From positions 1 through 9,519 of the forward strand of contig WQWD01000077.1 of assembly GCA_009785545.1 (NCBI GenBank): a DNA stretch of 9,519 bases, given 5' to 3'. The position numbers and the translations under genes are program-made. Numbering within the stretch: the stretch's first letter is position 1; the number at the start of each line of letters is the position of its first letter. The DNA is from Treponema sp. GTDB lineage: Bacteria > Spirochaetota > Spirochaetia > Treponematales > Breznakiellaceae. The notes under the pieces are model-generated. The model saw nothing but the letters and a program-made list of their open reading frames with translations, had not been told where the DNA came from and did not search any database. Of this stretch, positions 7,501-9,519 are shown one piece after another.

Positions 7501-8276
7501 GATGCCGAACGATCTCCTACTTTTAAAAACGACAAAAGGCCTGACGAAACTCCGCCGCCTGAAAGATTTTCGTTAAACCCCCGCAAACGTGAAAAGTTTG
7601 AGCCTGTCCCCGAACCGTACTTAAAAAGTCTGGCTTCCCTAGTCCAAAGATCCATGATACCGCCATCGTTTACAAGATCGTCATCTATGGAAAGAATAAA
7701 ACAAGCGTGAGGCTGAGGGCGTTTGTAAGCGCTGTCGGATTTGGCTACCTGCTTTTTATCGGGGTCGTAGTAAAAATGCCCCTGCGCCGGGCCGTCAATC
7801 CCATACGCCGAAAAAAGCCCGGTATTAAACCACTGAGGGCTGTTGGGGGCGGCTATTTGGTGAGCGAGCATATAACAAGCTTCGTCATAAAAAGCGCTTT
7901 CGTCATCTTCGGTATCAAAATAGTTATTTTGCTTGCCCCAATCAAGCCAAGTATAGACAAGCCTGTGAAAAACTTGCCTTACATCGTGTTCAGCACCGTC
8001 TTCGGGAAGAGAATTGCCCGGATCATCAGCCATTAAAGGCGTTTTTGTCCATTTTTTCCATTCATATATCCTGTCCGAAGGGATTCCTGCTTTACGGAAA
8101 TATTTTTGAGCGATAATGTCCGCAGCGATTTGACTCCAGAACGAAGGCACAATAACAGTGTCCTGAGAAAAAATCGCTTTGCCGTTGGGGTTGCGAATTT
8201 CGCTTTTTCGCTTTTCCCAAACAATGTCGTAATAGGGACCGTTAGCGCTGTCAGTAAAAAATCGGTTTATTTTCAT
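4503..8276 (-). CDS. nrdJ: class II (adenosylcobalamin-dependent) ribonucleotide reductase
   Basis: Makes deoxyribonucleotides from ribonucleotides using a coenzyme B12-generated thiyl radical, independent of oxygen, with no small subunit. With ATG 8276 as the start it has 1257 residues, matching the long bacterial NrdJ form. The finger-loop region holds the radical Cys in SNPCSEY (C469, with Glu at 471); the redox pair is C192 (PHACFIL) and C480 (TACNLASINL). The phosphate-binding PTGTIGLLMD is at 668-677. A TSCPD-type domain follows at about 967-1070 (KIGGHSIFIRTGEYEDGS). Residues about 1100-1155 form a low-complexity Ser/Pro/Gly/Ala linker, and the end (CTSCGS, CMKCDSCG) is a Cys-rich zinc-ribbon-like tail, expected to re-reduce the active site. 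A TTG lies two codons upstream at 8282, but ATG 8276 has AAGGA at 8284-8288 with 7-nt spacing. It is first in the operon. No other ribonucleotide reductase class is in the window. Confidence 0.96.
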   Translation of the reverse strand: MKINRFFTDSANGPYYDIVWEKRKSEIRNPNGKAIFSQDTVIVPSFWSQIAADIIAQKYFRKAGIPSDRIYEWKKWTKTPLMADDPGNSLPEDGAEHDVRQVFHRLVYTWLDWGKQNNYFDTEDDESAFYDEACYMLAHQIAAPNSPQWFNTGLFSAYGIDGPAQGHFYYDPDKKQVAKSDSAYKRPQPHACFILSIDDDLVNDGGIMDLWTREARLFKYGSGTGSNFSRLRGFNENLSGGGVSSGLLSFLKVGDRSASAIKSGGTTRRAAKMVTLDIDHPDVEKYIGWKAGEESKVASMVTGSLILKKHIDAIKRSLTGFRGPHDDKFNAEKNHELATVLRSALADKIPPSYLYQQLRRLEQGDEDVSISLYSTQWDDEAYNTVSGQSSNNSLRLTDDFMRAVLNDSDWDLKSRMGGDVIKTVKARKLWNDIAKTSWQCADPGLQYHTTINDWHTCPKGGEIRASNPCSEYMFLDDTACNLASINLAQLYDKQTKTFNVDGYIHSIDIWTTILEISVVMAQFPSPRIAELSYKYRTLGLGYANLGTLLMLMGLAYDSEEGRSVAGALSALLSGEAYAQSALMAKELGPFECYSENAEDMLRVIRNHRRAVNNAENSEYEMLHTVPKGIDPAYCPEYLLKTAKSVWDKALELGEAHGYRNAQVTAIAPTGTIGLLMDCDTTGIEPDFALVKFKKLAGGGYFKIINQSVPPALESLGYLPKDIEEIVAYATGRKTFKGAPAINHETLKVKGFTPEAIAAAENSVKTALNLDGIFNPYILGKTFVEETLKIPETTWSLQGFSLLKHLGFCSQDIDDAELYTCGTMGLEGAPVLKKEHYAVFDTAAPSGKKGKRSITWTAHIGMMAAVQPFISGAISKTINMPNSANYDDVKGAYMLSWKNGLKAVALYRDGSKLSQPLNTFAPGTDPLADTIMKVEKGLELPAAASDRRKAANIRGLRKPLPNRRMGYTQKAKIGGHSIFIRTGEYEDGSLGEIFLDMHKEGAAFRSLLNSFAITVSLGLQYGVPLEEYVDAFTFSRFEPNGMVQGHDYVKMATSVIDYVFRDLAISYLKRSDLGQVKPEDLVATGTKNEADITNPKTREKQSAGFRPNVSVSVPPPGSVGSASPAGSAGSVSAPSGTAVSDPQAGKSTKHSGGSSGNILKALEKYTQGGELRGDSRINETMFAAQGGVGARQAEKAQTLVKQEVLEESYPMESEVIKIVQARIKGYEGDPCTSCGSFTLVRNGTCMKCDSCGSTTGCS

Positions 8277-8307
8277 TCCCAAATCCTTTTTTTAATTTAT
8301 CGATATG

Positions 8308-8354
8308 ACCACATAGATAGCGGAGTGTTCTAGAGCATACACCATATATAGAGT
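8308..8354. promoter_or_regulatory. putative paired NrdR boxes at nrdJ promoter
   Basis: Against the NrdR consensus acaCwAtATaTwGtgt, acaccatatatagagt (8339-8354) matches 14 of 16 positions and accacatagatagcgg (8308-8323) matches 10 of 16. The two are offset by exactly 31 bp, the usual spacing for co-operative NrdR binding. The strong box occupies the spacer between the -35 and -10 elements, and the weaker one overlaps the start of the transcript. Binding by the ATP/dATP-responsive repressor NrdR would therefore block nrdJ transcription. Confidence 0.65.
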
Positions 8355-8362
8355 TGTTGCAA
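8334..8362 (-). promoter_or_regulatory. putative nrdJ operon promoter
   Basis: On the minus strand TTGCAA (8362-8357) and TATGCT (8339-8334) are separated by 17 bases. The start would be near 8327, giving a leader of about 50 nt up to ATG 8276. Upstream, 8375-8390 is a perfect 16-bp A/T palindrome (AAATTTTTAAAAATTT), about 48-63 bases before the start, where a distal UP element would lie. No cobalamin riboswitch can be recognised in the short leader. Confidence 0.5.
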
Positions 8363-8429
8363 GTAGTTGGAGGGAAATTTTTAAAAATTTTTTGGGTGTA
8401 CATGATTTTGCCTTATAGGGATTTACAAT

Positions 8430-8567
8430 CATACGGCAGGCGGGGCAGCGGAGCCTGTCAGGAAAAACTCTGCCGAAGAGTCCGCCTCTGAGCCCCCTAC
8501 GGGGTCTCTCGGCGGGGAGCGGCAGAGATGTTTTTCCTGCCCGACTCCGCCGCCCCGCCTGTCTATG
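8430..8567. repeat. large GC-rich imperfect inverted repeat
   Basis: Two 34-nt arms, 8435-8468 and 8530-8563, are reverse complements at 29 of 34 positions and share CAGGAAAAAC at the inner end. Inside, TCTGCCG (8469-8475) pairs with CGGCAGA (8520-8526), CCGCC (8482-8486) with GGCGG (8511-8515), and a C-run with a G-run around 8493-8504. Outside, CATA adds four more pairs. The whole folds into one long branched or interrupted stem of about 138 nt. It is far more GC rich than the flanks, has no open frame, and lacks a T-tract. It could be a dispersed palindromic element, a non-coding RNA, or a barrier between the two transcription units. Confidence 0.7.
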
Positions 8568-8612
8568 TTTGTGCTGCTGCGTGTTTTAACTCAAACAACA
8601 TGAATACATTTG

Positions 8613-8675
8613 CAACATGATTGTTTCAAACCTCTACTCTACACTCTCTGCCATGAGGCTGAAACAATCATGTTG
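8613..8675. repeat. 16-bp perfect inverted repeat downstream of the DUF1566 gene
   Basis: CAACATGATTGTTTCA (8613-8628) and TGAAACAATCATGTTG (8660-8675) are exact reverse complements around a 31-nt loop. Past a small interior loop, CCTC/GAGG (8631-8634 and 8655-8658) can add four pairs, and TTGC/GCAA extends the outer end past a one-base bulge. It begins 16 nt after the TAA of the DUF1566 gene. No T-run follows on the minus strand, so it is not a textbook terminator. Stem-loops or cruciforms just downstream of variable repeats are a known part of DGR target sites, which gives an alternative role. Confidence 0.65.
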
Positions 8676-8691
8676 GCAATTTACACCTGTG

Positions 8692-9519
8692 TTAAAAAGC
8701 CCGAACTGCGCGGACGGCATTGCCGAAGCCCTTGACGTCGACGCTCTGACCCCCACCAGCGAAATTCTGATCCCACGCGTGATACGTGTCGCACTGCGAA
8801 GAAGACCAAAACCAGCCTGTTCCCAAATTACCAACAGCAGCTCTATTTTGAAAGAGCTCGTTTAATTCGTTTCTACTGGGCAAAAACCAATCTGCACCCA
8901 ATGCTCTGGTTGCAGTAGCAGCACTTGTCGTATAACTGTTTGCGATACCATGCGCAATTATGATTTCCGTATTTCTCATACCCCTGCCGATTGCCCAATC
9001 TGTTTGCTCATTTGCATTTTGTGATAATCCCGGAATTAGTCTATTTTGATTTGCCCATTGAATATTATTTCCTAAATTTGCCGGAGAAGCTTCAAGATAG
9101 TGGCGTATTACACCTGTTGTGTCTGCCGCATTTTGGAAAAAGGTGAATCCTGATTCTCTGACATAAAAAATTACTCCGCCTTCAGGTCCTATATCGCCAA
9201 TTCCTGCTGTTACGGTACAACCGGGGCGCTGACATTCTCTTGGTCCACTGCCTGCAACATGAGTCCCCCAATTCCAGTTATGCGGAACAACTGCAGTAGT
9301 CGGGTTTATTTGCCTTGTTTCGGGGCACGATATACAAGTTTGCGTTGTAAACCCATCTAAACAAGTTGGCGGTGTTACAACATCGTTTCCCCAAATATGC
9401 TCGCCCGTAGCAGATGTCGGGTCTATTTGCCTTGTTTCGGGGCAGATTGTACACGTTTGCGTTGTAAATCCGTCTTCTGAACAAGTTGGCTCTGTTATCT
9501 CACCTCTTCCCCAATCATG
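8692..9519 (-). CDS. Cys-rich repeat plus DUF1566 (Lcl-C) domain protein, C-terminal part; candidate DGR target
   Basis: Minus-strand frame open from the right edge to TAA at 8694-8692, giving 275 residues; the N-terminus is outside the window. Residues 1-79 are two copies of a 39-40-residue module starting HDWG/HIWG and carrying PTC, GFTTQTC and CPETRQI. A degenerate third start (HNWNWG) follows at 80. Residues about 107-275 resemble DUF1566/Lcl C-terminal domains: GGVIFYV, HYLEASPAN, DWFLPSRNELNELF, WFWSSSQ, AWDQNF and a terminal VRAVRAF. Such domains have a C-type-lectin-like fold and are usually secreted or surface-exposed, often in lipoproteins. Ligand binding or adhesion is likely, but the target is unknown. 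The last 40 codons carry a DGR-like pattern. An internal ATG at 8979 also opens this frame, but the continuous frame and repeats upstream make it an unlikely true start. It is not clearly linked to the nrdJ operon, which has its own promoter. Confidence 0.85.
   Translation of the reverse strand, partial: HDWGRGEITEPTCSEDGFTTQTCTICPETRQIDPTSATGEHIWGNDVVTPPTCLDGFTTQTCISCPETRQINPTTAVVPHNWNWGTHVAGSGPRECQRPGCTVTAGIGDIGPEGGVIFYVRESGFTFFQNAADTTGVIRHYLEASPANLGNNIQWANQNRLIPGLSQNANEQTDWAIGRGMRNTEIIIAHGIANSYTTSAATATRALGADWFLPSRNELNELFQNRAAVGNLGTGWFWSSSQCDTYHAWDQNFAGGGQSVDVKGFGNAVRAVRAF
8695..8811 (-). other. putative variable repeat (VR) of a diversity-generating retroelement
   Basis: From the codon after WSSSQ (8793) to the one before VRAVRAF (8716) there are 26 codons. 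Nineteen end in C or T, none ends in A, and the rest are ACG, GCG, TGG, CAG (twice), GGG and AAG. This is what results when adenines of AAC/AAT template codons are randomised while the third base stays fixed. Just upstream (8821-8880) 6 of 20 codons end in A. The invariant tail encoding VRAVRAF (GTCCGCGCAGTTCGGGCTTT) is GC rich and nearly free of A, like an initiation-of-mutagenic-homing site. Inference from pattern only: no template repeat or reverse transcriptase lies in the window. Confidence 0.6.
9283..9519 (-). repeat. tandem ~120-bp coding repeat (HDWG/Cys module)
   Basis: Two in-frame copies, 9519-9400 (40 codons) and 9399-9283 (39 codons), are nearly the same in their second half: both contain TTTACAACGCAAAC and TGCCCCGAAACAAGGCAAAT, differing at a few positions between. 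Each has three Cys (PTC, QTC, xCPE). The array runs off the window, so the total copy number is unknown. The similarity at DNA level suggests recent duplication or homogenisation, and copy number may vary between strains. Confidence 0.8.

Noticed and set aside
8277..8330. Cobalamin riboswitch in the nrdJ leader
   Set aside because: NrdJ needs B12, so a riboswitch was looked for, but the predicted leader is only about 50 nt and shows no B12-box. The CAGGAAAAAC in the upstream GC-rich palindrome does not fit the rest of the consensus and lies upstream of the predicted promoter.
8435..8563. Rho-independent terminator for the DUF1566 gene or nrdJ side
   Set aside because: The stem is long and GC rich, but no T-run follows on either strand.
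8283..8691. Template repeat, Avd or reverse transcriptase of a DGR next to the variable repeat
   Set aside because: No adenine-rich copy of 8695-8811 and no reading frame with RT motifs is present here or elsewhere in the window.
8617..8865. Plus-strand frame of 82 codons and a minus-strand alternative at 8634-8834
   Set aside because: Both overlap the DUF1566 coding sequence in other frames and span the downstream stem-loop; neither product resembles a known family, and the in-frame DUF1566 reading explains the region.
1..9519. CRISPR array, tRNA or rRNA genes
   Set aside because: No regularly spaced short repeats and no cloverleaf or rRNA-like conserved segments were recognised.

Overview
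The window looks like a piece of a spirochaete chromosome, most plausibly a Treponema-type (gut or oral) bacterium. The assignment rests on a long B12-dependent ribonucleotide reductase, a zinc-type adenylate kinase, dCache/HAMP sensor architecture, and a secreted-looking protein that joins His-Asp-Trp-Gly/Cys repeats to a DUF1566 (Lcl-C) domain, a combination I associate with treponemes. This is inference from family resemblance; there is no rRNA in the window to confirm it.

Layout. (1) 1-584, minus: N-terminal 194 codons of L-arabinose isomerase (araA), running off the left edge. (2) 585-662: a 78-bp divergent intergenic region with two overlapping promoter-like signals; the one for proS leaves almost no 5' leader. 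(3) 663-2522, plus: complete prolyl-tRNA synthetase (proS) with the editing insertion. (4) 2523-2712: a convergent intergenic region almost filled by four successive hairpins. (5) 8276-2713, minus: an apparent three-gene operon, nrdJ (class II ribonucleotide reductase) > orphan dCache-HAMP membrane sensor (ATGA overlap with nrdJ) > adk (21-nt gap). (6) 8277-8691: a 415-bp intergenic region holding the nrdJ promoter with a paired NrdR-box-like operator, an A/T-rich palindrome in UP-element position, a large GC-rich imperfect inverted repeat and a 16-bp perfect stem-loop. (7) 8692-9519, minus: the C-terminal 275 residues of a protein with about 40-residue Cys-rich repeats followed by a DUF1566 domain; its N-terminus lies beyond the right edge.

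How the genes fit together. nrdJ and adk both serve nucleotide metabolism (dNTP synthesis and adenylate balance), and the NrdR-like sites suggest nrdJ transcription is tied to dNTP/ATP state. The dCache-HAMP gene between them has no visible output domain and no obvious metabolic role.

The most interesting observation is the last about 40 codons of the DUF1566 protein. They have the codon pattern expected of a variable repeat of a diversity-generating retroelement (DGR): runs of NNC/NNT codons, no codon ending in A in the variable stretch, an invariant GC-rich 3' end, and an inverted repeat just downstream of the stop. No reverse transcriptase or template repeat is in the window, so a remote DGR acting on this gene is a hypothesis.
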